Shown here piece after piece: positions 41,563-51,012 of a DNA stretch of 64,000 bases. The notes beneath the pieces were generated by a model. It was not told the origin of the DNA and did not search any database. It saw only the letters and a list, made by a program, of their open reading frames with translations. How positions within the stretch are numbered: position 1 is the stretch's first letter; each line of letters begins with the position of its first letter. Made by a program: the position numbers and the translations under genes. Source of the stretch: Hyphomicrobiales bacterium (lineage in GTDB: Bacteria > Pseudomonadota > Alphaproteobacteria > Rhizobiales > Phreatobacteraceae); the NCBI GenBank assembly GCA_017304475.1, contig JAFKKV010000009.1, positions 62,001 through 126,000 of the forward strand, in the 5' to 3' direction.

Positions 41563-42369
41563 ATGAATGACGGCAAGCCGTGTTCGGAGCGGTTCATGCT
41601 CTACGGCCCGGACCGGGTGTTTTATGCCGGACTGCTCGGCCGGCCGCGCAAGCGGACCTCCGGGGCGCTCATGTTCTATGCCTCGATGCGCGGCAGCCTG
41701 GAGCTGACCGTCGACGGCCAGGCGGCCCGCACGGTCGAGGCGGCCTTGGTGCCGCCCGACACGGTGCACAGCATGACCAGCGAATATCCGGCGGTCGCCT
41801 GTGTGCTGGTCGAGCCGGAAACGGTGGACCGGGCGGCGCTCGACCATCTCGCCAGGACCGGCGACGCCATGTGCCAGCTGGTTCTCGCCGAGCGCATCCG
41901 CAGCGCCTATCGGGTCTTCTTCGAAACCGCCCGCAAGCACGAGATCACAACGGCCGAATTCGACGCGCAGGTGTTCGGCGCGCCGCTCGCGCAGCGCCGG
42001 CTCGACCCTCGGATCGCCCGCGTGCTCGACGAGATGCGCGCCCAGCCGGGCAGCATCCTGCCGGCGAGCACCTGCGCGTCGGCCGCCAATCTCTCGGTGT
42101 CGCGCTTCCTGCATCTGTTCAAGGAAGAGACCGACGTGCCGTTCCGGGCGCTCAGGGCCTGGAAGCGCGCCCGCCATCTGCTCAATTTCGCCAATGAGGC
42201 GATCAACATGGCGCATCTGGCGCTGGATATCGGCTATCCCGATTCCAGCCATTTCAGCCATTCGATCCGGCGCTTCTACGGGTTGAAACCGCGCGCCATC
42301 TTTTCCGGATCGCGCGAGCTGGACATTTTCAGGAGCCCCGCGGCGGCCCGGAGCGGCGAGCAGGCGTAA
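41563..42369 (+). CDS. AraC-family transcriptional regulator
   Basis: A 268-residue regulator with an N-terminal cupin-like sensor (residues 15-110, GALMFYASMRGSLELTVDGQ and VPPDTVHSM) and a C-terminal double helix-turn-helix (ASAANLSVSRFLHLFKEETDVPFRALRAWKR and LALDIGYPDSSHFSHSIRRFYGLKP, in pieces). GGGAGGAAC precedes ATG 41563; the in-frame ATG at 41548 lies upstream of this site and is rejected. It sits between the divergent TRAP gene and the acyl-CoA catabolic genes, either of which it may control. Confidence 0.92.
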   Translation: MNDGKPCSERFMLYGPDRVFYAGLLGRPRKRTSGALMFYASMRGSLELTVDGQAARTVEAALVPPDTVHSMTSEYPAVACVLVEPETVDRAALDHLARTGDAMCQLVLAERIRSAYRVFFETARKHEITTAEFDAQVFGAPLAQRRLDPRIARVLDEMRAQPGSILPASTCASAANLSVSRFLHLFKEETDVPFRALRAWKRARHLLNFANEAINMAHLALDIGYPDSSHFSHSIRRFYGLKPRAIFSGSRELDIFRSPAAARSGEQA

Positions 42370-42463
42370 CCACTGGACGCAAGCCGGCGGCCGAGGTCGG
42401 CGGCAAGCTCGCCTGGATCACCACCCATCACGCCCAGACGCTCCACGGGATACGGAACCGGCC

Positions 42464-43627
<1,164 letters not shown>

Positions 43628-43641
43628 GAAACCGCGTCGCC

Positions 43642-44301
43642 ATGATCACGCTCTATCACTGCGCCAGCGCCCGCTCGTTCCGGCCCTTATGGATGCTGGA
43701 AGAGCTCGGGCTGGCCTATGACCTGAAGATGCTGCCGTTTCCGCCGCGCGTCTTTGCCAAGGACTATCTGGCGATCAATCCACTCGGCACCATCCCCTAT
43801 CTGATCGATGGCGAGACGCGGATGACCGAGTCGTCGGGCATCTGCCACTATCTCGGCGTCAAATATGGCCCGACACCGCTGGCGGTCGGCCCCGGCGAGC
43901 CGGACTACGGCGCCTATCTGAACTGGCTGCATTTCGGCGAGGCGACGCTGACTTTCCCCCAGGCCCTGGTGCTGCGCTATTCCAGGCTCGAGTCGCCGGA
44001 GCGGCGCAGCCCCCAGGTGGTGGAAGACTATTCGCGCTGGTTCCTCGGCCGGCTGCGCGCCGTCGACAGGGTCGTCGCCACGAGCGACATGCTCTGCGCC
44101 GGACGATTCACCGCGGCCGACGTATCGGTCGGTTATGCCCTGATGCTCGCCACCAATCTCGGGCTGTCCAGGGAATTCGTGCCGGCGACATCGGCCTATT
44201 GGCAGCGCCTGTCCGAACGGCCGGCCTTTCGCCGGGCGCTGGCCGCGCAAGACGAGGCCGGCCGGGATATCGGGCCAGACCCGACCAAGCAGGCGGATTG
44301 A
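43642..44301 (+). CDS. Glutathione S-transferase family protein
   Basis: A 219-residue GST: a thioredoxin-fold N-terminal domain (MITLYHCASARSFRPLWMLEELGLAYDL, read in pieces, then NPLGTIPYLIDGETRMTESSGI with the cis-Pro and ES signature) and an all-helical C-terminal domain. The catalytic Ser/Cys is probably in the CASARSFR loop. It starts 14 bases after the dehydrogenase stop and is likely cotranscribed with it. Its substrate is unknown; in catabolic runs such GSTs may detoxify or isomerise intermediates. Confidence 0.9.
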   Translation: MITLYHCASARSFRPLWMLEELGLAYDLKMLPFPPRVFAKDYLAINPLGTIPYLIDGETRMTESSGICHYLGVKYGPTPLAVGPGEPDYGAYLNWLHFGEATLTFPQALVLRYSRLESPERRSPQVVEDYSRWFLGRLRAVDRVVATSDMLCAGRFTAADVSVGYALMLATNLGLSREFVPATSAYWQRLSERPAFRRALAAQDEAGRDIGPDPTKQAD

Positions 44302-44336
44302 GTCTTGTTACTTTGAAATTGCCCATCCGGGGCTTT

Positions 44337-44391
44337 GCACAGAGGTTTGCCGTCCTTCGAGGCTCGCTTCGCTCGCACCTCAGGATGAGGA
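44337..44391 (+). repeat. 55-bp palindromic intergenic repeat, copy 1
   Basis: This copy reads GCACAGAGGTTTGCCGTCC at its start and CTCAGGATGAGGA at its end. It matches the reverse complement of copy 2 at 52 of 55 positions. Each copy also folds on itself (GAGGCTCGC...GCACCTC). The core is the kind of small dispersed palindrome common between genes in Bradyrhizobium and relatives. Confidence 0.85.
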
Positions 44392-44475
44392 TCGTAGATG
44401 AATTGCATCAACGTCGACGATGAAGCTCGACGCTTTTCGAGAACCCAGCACCATCATTGCTGCAACGCCCTACAT

Positions 44476-44530
44476 TCCTCATCCTGAGGCGCGAGCAAAG
44501 CGAGCCTCGAAGGACGGCAAACCTTTGTGC
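44476..44530 (-). repeat. 55-bp palindromic intergenic repeat, copy 2 (inverted)
   Basis: It reads TCCTCATCCTGAGGCGCGAG at its start and CAAACCTTTGTGC at its end, the reverse complement of copy 1 with three differences. The 84 bp between the copies would form the loop of a very large hairpin. Confidence 0.85.
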
Positions 44531-44658
44531 GGAGCGCCTCAACCTGAAGCGATCAAGCACCGACCGGAACAGCCACTCGACACAAGACGCCGGAGCGGGT
44601 GGCCGGCAGTCTCGATCGCGGGCCCTTTCCCGGCCCGTCTTCAAGGGATTGCGTGCCG

Positions 44659-46281
44659 ATGGCCGTCATCGAAACCATGCTGTCGTCAGGCGGCGAGGCC
44701 TTTGCCGCCAATCGCGCGGGCATGCTGGCGCTGATCGAGCGGGTGCGGCTCCTGGAAGAGCGCACGCGCGCCGCCTCGGCCGCGGCCAAGGCGCGTTTCC
44801 ACGAGCGCGGCCAGCTCCTGCCGCGTGAGCGCATCGCGCTGGTGCTCGACCCGGGTTCGCCGTTTCTCGAACTGTCGACCCTTGCCGGTTACATGATGGA
44901 CGTGCCGGACCCGCAGAAGAGCGTGCCGGGCGGCGGCGTCATTTCCGGCATCGGCTTCGTCTCGGGCGTGCGCTGCATGGTCAGCGCCAGCGATTCCGGC
45001 ATCGATGCGGGCGCCTTGCAGCCCATGGGCCTCGACAAGCAATTGCGCGTGCAGGAACTGGCGCTCGAAAACAAGCTGCCCTTCCTGCAGCTGGTCGAAA
45101 GCGCCGGCGCCAATCTGATGCGCTACCGGGTCGAGGACTTCATTCGCGGCGGCAATATCTTCCGCAACCTCGCGCGGCTGTCGGCGGCGGGCCTGCCCGT
45201 CGTCACCGTCACCCATGGTTCCTCGACCGCGGGCGGCGCCTATCAAACCGGCCTGTCGGACTATATCGTCATGGTGCGCGGCCGCACCCGGGCCTTCCTG
45301 GCCGGGCCGCCGCTGTTGAAGGCCGCGACTGGCGAAGTGGCGACCGAAGAGGAACTCGGCGGCGCCGAGATGCATACCGCCATTTCCGGCCTCGGCGACT
45401 ATCTCGCCGAGGACGATCGCGACGCGCTCAGGCTCGCCCGCGGCATCATGGCGGGGCTCGGCTGGGACAAGGGCCTCGCGCCGCCGGCGCAGCCGTCCTT
45501 CGAACCGCCGCGCTACGATGCCGAGGAGCTGATCGGCATCATGCCGATGGACGGCAAGCGGCCGGTCGACATGCGCGAGGTGATCGCGCGTGTCGTCGAC
45601 GGCTCCGACTTCCTGGCCTTCGGCGAGAATTACGGGCCGGCCACGATCTGCGGCCATGCCGCGATCGAGGGCCATCCGGTCGGCATCATCACCAACAATG
45701 CGCCGCTCGACCCGGCCGGCGCCAACAAGGCGACCCATTTCATCCAGGCCTGCTGCCAGTCCGGCACGCCGATCCTCTATCTCAACAACACCACCGGTTT
45801 CATGGTCGGGCGCGCCTATGAAGAGGCGGGCATGATCAAGCACGGCTCGAAGATGATCCAGGCGGTGACCAGCGCCACCGTGCCGCAGATCACGCTCTAT
45901 TGCGGCGCCTCCTACGGCGCCGGCAATTACGGCATGTGCGGGCGCGGCTTCCACCCGCGCTTCTGCTTCTCCTGGCCCAATGCCCGCACCGCGGTGATGG
46001 GCGGCGAACAGGCCGCCGAGACCATGGCGATCGTCACCAAGGCCGCCGCGCTCAGGCGCGGCAAGCCGGCGGACGAAGAGCAGCTGGCCAAGCTCAAGGG
46101 CGATATCATCGACCTGTTCGAGCGCCAGACCGATGTCTTCACCACCAGCGCCAAACTGCTCGACGACGGCGTGATCGACCCGCGCGATACCCGCGCCGTG
46201 CTCGCCGAGGTGCTGGCCATCTGCCGCGAGGCGGAGCGCCGAAAGCCCGCGGCCATGCAATTCGCGGTGGCCCGGCCATGA
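44659..46281 (+). CDS. Acyl-CoA carboxylase carboxyltransferase (beta) subunit, geranyl/methylcrotonyl-CoA type
   Basis: A 540-residue carboxyltransferase with N- and C-terminal crotonase-like domains (VESAGANLMRYRVEDFIRGG; STAGGAYQTGLSDY; YLNNTTGFMVGRAYEEAGMI; YCGASYGAGNYGMCGRGFHP). It transfers the biotin-bound carboxyl group to an unsaturated acyl-CoA. The LNNTTGFMVG wording looks nearer to AtuC (geranyl-CoA) than to LiuB (methylcrotonyl-CoA), but only alignment can decide. ATG 44659 is used; GTG 44653 is closer to an AAGG site. Its stop overlaps the alpha-subunit start by four bases. Confidence 0.92.
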   Translation: MAVIETMLSSGGEAFAANRAGMLALIERVRLLEERTRAASAAAKARFHERGQLLPRERIALVLDPGSPFLELSTLAGYMMDVPDPQKSVPGGGVISGIGFVSGVRCMVSASDSGIDAGALQPMGLDKQLRVQELALENKLPFLQLVESAGANLMRYRVEDFIRGGNIFRNLARLSAAGLPVVTVTHGSSTAGGAYQTGLSDYIVMVRGRTRAFLAGPPLLKAATGEVATEEELGGAEMHTAISGLGDYLAEDDRDALRLARGIMAGLGWDKGLAPPAQPSFEPPRYDAEELIGIMPMDGKRPVDMREVIARVVDGSDFLAFGENYGPATICGHAAIEGHPVGIITNNAPLDPAGANKATHFIQACCQSGTPILYLNNTTGFMVGRAYEEAGMIKHGSKMIQAVTSATVPQITLYCGASYGAGNYGMCGRGFHPRFCFSWPNARTAVMGGEQAAETMAIVTKAAALRRGKPADEEQLAKLKGDIIDLFERQTDVFTTSAKLLDDGVIDPRDTRAVLAEVLAICREAERRKPAAMQFAVARP

Positions 46282-48278
46282 CCAAGCAAGCCATGACCCC
46301 GCAGAGCCCCGCGGCAACCCCGTTCAAGTCGATCCTGATCGCCAACCGGGGCGAGATCGCGCTGCGTGTCATGCGCACGGCGCGCCGCCTGGGCCACGGC
46401 GTGGTGGCGGTCTATTCCAGCGCCGATGCCGGCGCCCGCCATGTGCTGGAAGCCGATCGCGCCGTGCATATCGGCGAGGCCCTGCCGCGCCAGTCCTATC
46501 TGGCGATCGACCGGATCATTGCCGCGGCGAAGGTCACGGGCGCCGAAGCCGTGCACCCGGGTTATGGCTTCCTGGCGGAGAATGCCGATTTCGCCCGCGC
46601 CTGCCGCGATGCCGGCCTGATCTTCATCGGCCCGTCGCCGGAAGCCATCGACGCCATGGGCAACAAGGCCGGCGCCAAGACGTTGATGGCACGGGCCGGC
46701 GTGCCGGTGGTGCCGGGCTATCAGGGCGACGACCAGAGCGAAGCACGCCTCGCGGCGGAAGCCGAGCGGATCGGCTATCCCGTGATGATCAAGGCGGTGG
46801 CCGGCGGCGGCGGCCGCGGCATGCGCGTGGTGCCGGATGCCGCGGGCTTTGCCGAGCTGCTCGCCAGCGCCCGCTCGGAAGCGCAGAACGCCTTCGGCGA
46901 TGCCACCGTGATCCTGGAACGGGCGATCGCCGATCCGCGCCATATCGAGATCCAGGTGTTCGGCGACCGCCATGGCGGGGCCGTCCATCTCGGCGAACGC
47001 GACTGCTCGGTGCAGCGGCGCCACCAGAAGCTGATCGAGGAGGCGCCCTCGCCGGCCGTCTCGGCGGCGCTGCGTGCCGAGATGGGGGCAACCGCGGTCA
47101 GGGCGGTGAAGGCGCTCGGCTATGAGGGGGCCGGCACGCTCGAATTCCTGCTCGAGCCTGGCGGCGGCTTCTATTTCATGGAGATGAACACGCGCCTGCA
47201 GGTGGAGCATCCCGTCACCGAACTGGTCACCGGCCTCGACCTGGTCGAGTGGCAGTTGCGGGTGGCGGCCGGCGAAAATCTGCCGCTCGGCCAGGAGGCG
47301 ATCGGCTTTGCCGGCCATGCCATCGAGGTCAGGCTCTGCGCCGAGGATCCGGCCCATGACTTCATGCCGCAATCCGGCCGGATCGCTTATTGGGCCATGC
47401 CGGAAGACCTGCGCGTCGAGACGGCGGTCGGCGCGGGAACCGAGGTGCCGCCCTTTTACGATTCGATGATCGCCAAGGTGATCGCCCATGGCGCGACGCG
47501 CGACGAGGCGCGGCGCAGGCTCACCGGCGGGCTCGCGCGATCGGCCGTGCTGGGCATCGCGACCAATCAGGGCTTCCTGGCGCGCGCGCTCGACCATCCG
47601 GTTTTCGCCGCCGGCGGCGCGACCACCGCTTTCGTCGCCGCCCATGGCGAGGCCCTGAAGCGCCGGCCCGCGCGCGACCTGCCGCCGCCGGTGCTCGCGG
47701 CCCTGCTGCTCTACGTCACCGACACCGCGCCGGCCCATCGCGGCACGGCCCGCCATCTCGGGCCGCCGCTGCCGGTCCCGATGCGCGTCGAGGTCGACGG
47801 CGCGAAGGCCGAGATCGGCATCTACCGCGACCGCGACGGCAGCTATCGCATCCAGTTCGGCGATGAAGACCGATGCCTCGCCGTCGAGGAAATCGCCGCT
47901 CATGCCCTGCGGTTCCGCCATGCCGGCGTCACCGACACCCTGGTTTTCGCCCGTATCGGCGCCGATCTGTTCATCCAGCAGGGCGCCGACGCCATCCATG
48001 TCCGCGACCTCACCCGGGCGCCCGCCGAAATCGCCGGCGCCGATGGCGGCGACGGCCGCCTGCTGGCAGCGATGAACGGCCGGATCGTCGCCGTCCATGT
48101 CGCCGCCGGCGACCGGGTCGAGGCCGGCCAGGCCGTCGTCACGCTGGAAGCGATGAAGATGGAGCATGTCCATACCGCGCCGATCTCGGGCATCATCGCC
48201 GATATCGGCGTTGCCGCCGGCGAGCAGGTGACCACCCATCGCCTCATCGCCCGGATCGAAACGGCCGCCGCTGGATAA
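46278..48278 (+). CDS. Acyl-CoA carboxylase biotin carboxylase (alpha) subunit
   Basis: A 666-residue alpha subunit: a biotin carboxylase domain (residues 15-465; KSILIANRGEIALRVMRTA, KAVAGGGGRGMRVV, FMEMNTRLQVEHPVTE), a linker/BT domain, and a biotinyl domain with the biotinylated Lys627 in LEAMKMEHV. It carboxylates biotin using ATP and bicarbonate and hands it to the beta subunit encoded just before. The ATG at 46278 overlaps the beta stop (ATGA); a long upstream open frame inside the beta gene is spurious. Confidence 0.95.
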   Translation: MTKQAMTPQSPAATPFKSILIANRGEIALRVMRTARRLGHGVVAVYSSADAGARHVLEADRAVHIGEALPRQSYLAIDRIIAAAKVTGAEAVHPGYGFLAENADFARACRDAGLIFIGPSPEAIDAMGNKAGAKTLMARAGVPVVPGYQGDDQSEARLAAEAERIGYPVMIKAVAGGGGRGMRVVPDAAGFAELLASARSEAQNAFGDATVILERAIADPRHIEIQVFGDRHGGAVHLGERDCSVQRRHQKLIEEAPSPAVSAALRAEMGATAVRAVKALGYEGAGTLEFLLEPGGGFYFMEMNTRLQVEHPVTELVTGLDLVEWQLRVAAGENLPLGQEAIGFAGHAIEVRLCAEDPAHDFMPQSGRIAYWAMPEDLRVETAVGAGTEVPPFYDSMIAKVIAHGATRDEARRRLTGGLARSAVLGIATNQGFLARALDHPVFAAGGATTAFVAAHGEALKRRPARDLPPPVLAALLLYVTDTAPAHRGTARHLGPPLPVPMRVEVDGAKAEIGIYRDRDGSYRIQFGDEDRCLAVEEIAAHALRFRHAGVTDTLVFARIGADLFIQQGADAIHVRDLTRAPAEIAGADGGDGRLLAAMNGRIVAVHVAAGDRVEAGQAVVTLEAMKMEHVHTAPISGIIADIGVAAGEQVTTHRLIARIETAAAG

Positions 48279-48288
48279 GGATCCGCCC

Positions 48289-49092
48289 ATGACTGAAGCG
48301 CAGACGCCCGCACAATCGCCATCCGACGCCGTGCTGATCGACAAGCGCGACCGGGCGCTGTGGATCACCATCAACCGGCCGGACAAGCGCAATGCCATGA
48401 ACGGCGACGTCGTCGCCGGCATCGCGCAGGGTTATGCCGAAGCCCATGCCGACTCGGAGATCCGGGTCATCGTGCTGACCGGGGCCGGCGACAAGGCGTT
48501 CTGCGCCGGCGCCGACCTGCAGCTCGGCAAGGGCTTCTTCCAGGATCTCGCCAAGCCGAACGGCGACTATGCCGACCTGCTCCGGCTGTCCCAGAACGCC
48601 ACCAAACCATCGATCGCCCGGGTCAACGGCGTCTGCATGGCCGGCGGCATGGGGCTTTTGTGCATGACCGACATGGCGGTGGCCGCCGAGAGCGCGATCT
48701 TCGGCCTGCCGGAGGTGAAGGTCGGGGTGTTTCCGATGCAGGTGCTGAGCCTGTTGCAGGCGATCGTGCCGCGCCGGCTGGTGCATGAATGGTGCCTGAC
48801 CGGCGAGCCCTTCAATGCCCAGGAGGCCAAGGCCGCCGGCCTGGTCAACCATGTCGCGCCGGCGGCCGAGCTCGACGCCAAGGTCGACTGGCTGGTCGGC
48901 CGCGTGGTCGACAAATCGCCGACCGCCATCCGGCGCGGCAAATATGCCATGCGCGCCATTGCCGCCATGTCGTTCGACCAGGCCATTGCCTACACGGAAG
49001 CCCAGATCGCGCTGACCGCCGCAACCGAAGATGCCAAGGAGGGCATCGCCGCCTTCGCCGAGAAACGCAAGCCGGTCTGGACCGGGCGGTGA
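48289..49092 (+). CDS. Enoyl-CoA hydratase/isomerase family protein
   Basis: A 267-residue crotonase. The oxyanion-hole segments are DKAFCAGADLQLGKGF (residues about 66-81) and VNGVCMAGGMGLLCMTDMAVAA (about 109-130), followed by FGLPEVKVGVFPMQ with the Glu used for catalysis in the family. It would hydrate the carboxylated unsaturated acyl-CoA (isohexenylglutaconyl- or methylglutaconyl-CoA in Atu/Liu pathways). It lies 10 bases after the alpha subunit, with AGGA as ribosome-binding site. Confidence 0.93.
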   Translation: MTEAQTPAQSPSDAVLIDKRDRALWITINRPDKRNAMNGDVVAGIAQGYAEAHADSEIRVIVLTGAGDKAFCAGADLQLGKGFFQDLAKPNGDYADLLRLSQNATKPSIARVNGVCMAGGMGLLCMTDMAVAAESAIFGLPEVKVGVFPMQVLSLLQAIVPRRLVHEWCLTGEPFNAQEAKAAGLVNHVAPAAELDAKVDWLVGRVVDKSPTAIRRGKYAMRAIAAMSFDQAIAYTEAQIALTAATEDAKEGIAAFAEKRKPVWTGR

Positions 49093-49152
49093 TGGCACGA
49101 TCCCGGCGCCGGCTAGCTGCTTTACACAAGACGCCGCACGGCGCGGCTGAAA

Positions 49153-49173
49153 CCATGACGTCCAACGTCATGG
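49153..49173. promoter_or_regulatory. 9-bp inverted repeat just before the BKACE gene
   Basis: CCATGACGT-CCA-ACGTCATGG is a perfect inverted repeat with a 3-base centre, ending 13 bases before the BKACE ATG at 49187. It may be an operator or an RNA hairpin that gates ribosome access. Confidence 0.35.
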
Positions 49174-49186
49174 AGCCCCGCCCGAC

Positions 49187-50050
49187 ATGAGCGACAAGGC
49201 GATCATCACCTGCGCCCTGAACGGCGTGCTGACCGATCCCCGGCAGCACAGCGTTCCCGTGACGCCGGCGGAGATGGCGGCCGAGGCGCGGCGCGCCTAT
49301 GACGCCGGCGCTTCCGTCATGCATATCCACCTGCGCCGGCAGGGCGAGGGCCAGGGGCACCTGCCGTCCTGGGACATCGCGCTCTCGGCCGAGGTCCAGG
49401 CGGCGATCCGGGCCGCCTGTCCCGGCGTGGTCATCAACCACACGTCAGGGGTCGTCGGCCCCGACTATGCCGGCGCGCTCGCCTGTATCCGCGAGACGAG
49501 GCCGGAAATGGCCGCCTGCAATGCCGGCTCACTGAATTATCTCAAGGTCAAGGCCGATGGCTCCTGGGCCTGGAAACCCATGCTGTTCGACAATCCCGTC
49601 GAGAAGATCCAGGCCTATCTCGACGTGATGGCGGCCGCCGGCACCTTGCCGGAATTCGAATGTTTCGATGTCGGCATCGCCCGCTGCGTGGCGATGTTCG
49701 CGCAGGCCGGCATGGTCAAGGGACCGCTGCAGTACAATTTCGTCATGGGCGTCGAATCCGGCATGCCCGCCGATCCCGACCTCCTGCCGATCCTGATCCG
49801 GCTGAAGGCGCCGGCGGCGAACTGGCAGGTCACCGCCATCGGGCGGGCCGGCATCTGGCCGCTGCACCGGGCCTGCGCCGAACTCGGCGGCCATTTGCGC
49901 AGCGGCCTGGAGGACACGTTCTACAGCGACGACGGCGCCAAGGTGAGCTCGAACGGCCCGCTGATCGACCGGCTCGCCGCCTATGTCCGTGAGGCCGGTC
50001 GCCAGGTCGCCAGCCCGGACGAGGCCCGCGCCATCCTGAAGCTTTCGTGA
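49187..50050 (+). CDS. 3-keto-5-aminohexanoate cleavage-type enzyme (BKACE, DUF849)
   Basis: A 287-residue TIM-barrel protein of the beta-keto acid cleavage family (PF05853). It begins AIITCALNGVLTDPRQHSVPVTP, has the metal ligands in ASVMHIHLR, and continues with VINHTSGVVGPD and YNFVMGVESGMPADPD. BKACE enzymes condense a beta-keto acid with acetyl-CoA to give acetoacetate and a new acyl-CoA. In this run it could release acetyl-CoA units from a keto acid made by the preceding enzymes. The substrate is unknown. Confidence 0.9.
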   Translation: MSDKAIITCALNGVLTDPRQHSVPVTPAEMAAEARRAYDAGASVMHIHLRRQGEGQGHLPSWDIALSAEVQAAIRAACPGVVINHTSGVVGPDYAGALACIRETRPEMAACNAGSLNYLKVKADGSWAWKPMLFDNPVEKIQAYLDVMAAAGTLPEFECFDVGIARCVAMFAQAGMVKGPLQYNFVMGVESGMPADPDLLPILIRLKAPAANWQVTAIGRAGIWPLHRACAELGGHLRSGLEDTFYSDDGAKVSSNGPLIDRLAAYVREAGRQVASPDEARAILKLS

Positions 50051-50132
50051 CGACCTTCGCCGAAGGCCGGATCAACCGGCCTCGCGACCAGCAGTGCATG
50101 GGGAACGCCGGCAGCCCAAGGGGGAGAACCGT

Positions 50133-51008
50133 TTGCAGATCGTTCAGCTGGTGATCAGCGGGCTTGCGCAGGGCTGTATCTATGGCCTGATCGCGCTCGG
50201 CTTCGTGCTCATCTACAAGGCCACCGAAACCGTCAATTTCGCCCAGGGCGAATTGATGATGATCGGCGCCTTTGCCGGCCTGTTCGCCGCCACCACGCTC
50301 GGCCTGCCCTATTGGCTGGTGATCCTGGCGGCCATGGCGGCGACCGCGCTCGTCGGGCTCGCCATCGAACGGGTGGTGCTCAGGCCGATCCTCGGCCACC
50401 CCGCCTTCTCGATCGTCATGGTGACCATCGGGCTGAGCTATATGGCGCGCGGCCTGGTCACCATGATCCCGGTGATCGGCACCGACACCCACGCGCTGCC
50501 GGCGCCGTTCCGCGGCGAGGTGTTCCGCCTGGGCACGCTCGTCATCAGCGCCGAGCACATCGTCATCATCGCCGCCACCGTCGCGCTGTGCGGCCTGCTC
50601 GCCGCCCTGTTCCGCTACACCAAGGTCGGCATCGCCATGCAGGCCATGTCGCAGAACCAACTCGCCGCCTATTACATGGGCATCCCGGTCAAGCGCCTGT
50701 CCGGGCTGATCTGGGCGATCAGCGCAGGCGTCGCGGCGATCGCCGGCATCCTTCTGGCGCCGCTCACCTTCATTCACGCCAATATGGGCCTGATCGGCAT
50801 CAAGGCCTTTCCGGCGGCCGTCATCGGCGGCTTCACCAGCCTGCCCGGCGCGATCGTCGGCGGCCTGATCATCGGGGTCGTCGAGTCGCTTGCCGGCTTC
50901 TACCTGATGGAGGGGTTCAAGGACGTCGCCGCCTTCGTCGTCGTGCTGCTCATGCTGGTGTTCAAGCCCACCGGCCTGTTCGGCGAAACCGCCCGAAAGA
51001 AGGTGTGA
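50133..51008 (+). CDS. livH: Branched-chain-type ABC transporter permease LivH
   Basis: A 291-residue permease with about eight helices. It has the LivH signature LIALGFVLIYKATETVNFAQGELMMIGAF (in pieces) and a YTKVGIAMQAMSQNQLAAYYMGI cytoplasmic loop. The start is TTG at 50133, with GGGGAG six bases upstream; the ATG at 50094 has no site. It begins the livHMGF run, whose substrate in catabolic settings is often an acid other than leucine. GxxGxxG-type C-terminal helix VVLLMLVFKPTGLFGE is present. Confidence 0.93.
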   Translation: MQIVQLVISGLAQGCIYGLIALGFVLIYKATETVNFAQGELMMIGAFAGLFAATTLGLPYWLVILAAMAATALVGLAIERVVLRPILGHPAFSIVMVTIGLSYMARGLVTMIPVIGTDTHALPAPFRGEVFRLGTLVISAEHIVIIAATVALCGLLAALFRYTKVGIAMQAMSQNQLAAYYMGIPVKRLSGLIWAISAGVAAIAGILLAPLTFIHANMGLIGIKAFPAAVIGGFTSLPGAIVGGLIIGVVESLAGFYLMEGFKDVAAFVVVLLMLVFKPTGLFGETARKKV

Positions 51009-51012
51009 CGCC

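Larger units (their letters stand above)
44302..44658. other. Gene-free stretch of 357 bp holding an inverted repeat pair
   Basis: Between the GST gene and the carboxylase beta gene no convincing coding sequence is seen. It holds two inverted 55-bp repeats (44337-44391 and 44476-44530) and the upstream region of the carboxylase. Short open frames over the repeats are produced by the repeats themselves. Confidence 0.8.

Noticed and set aside
44420..44828. Several overlapping short frames in the gap before the carboxylase gene.
   Set aside because: They are formed by the palindromic repeats and by out-of-frame reading of the carboxylase start.
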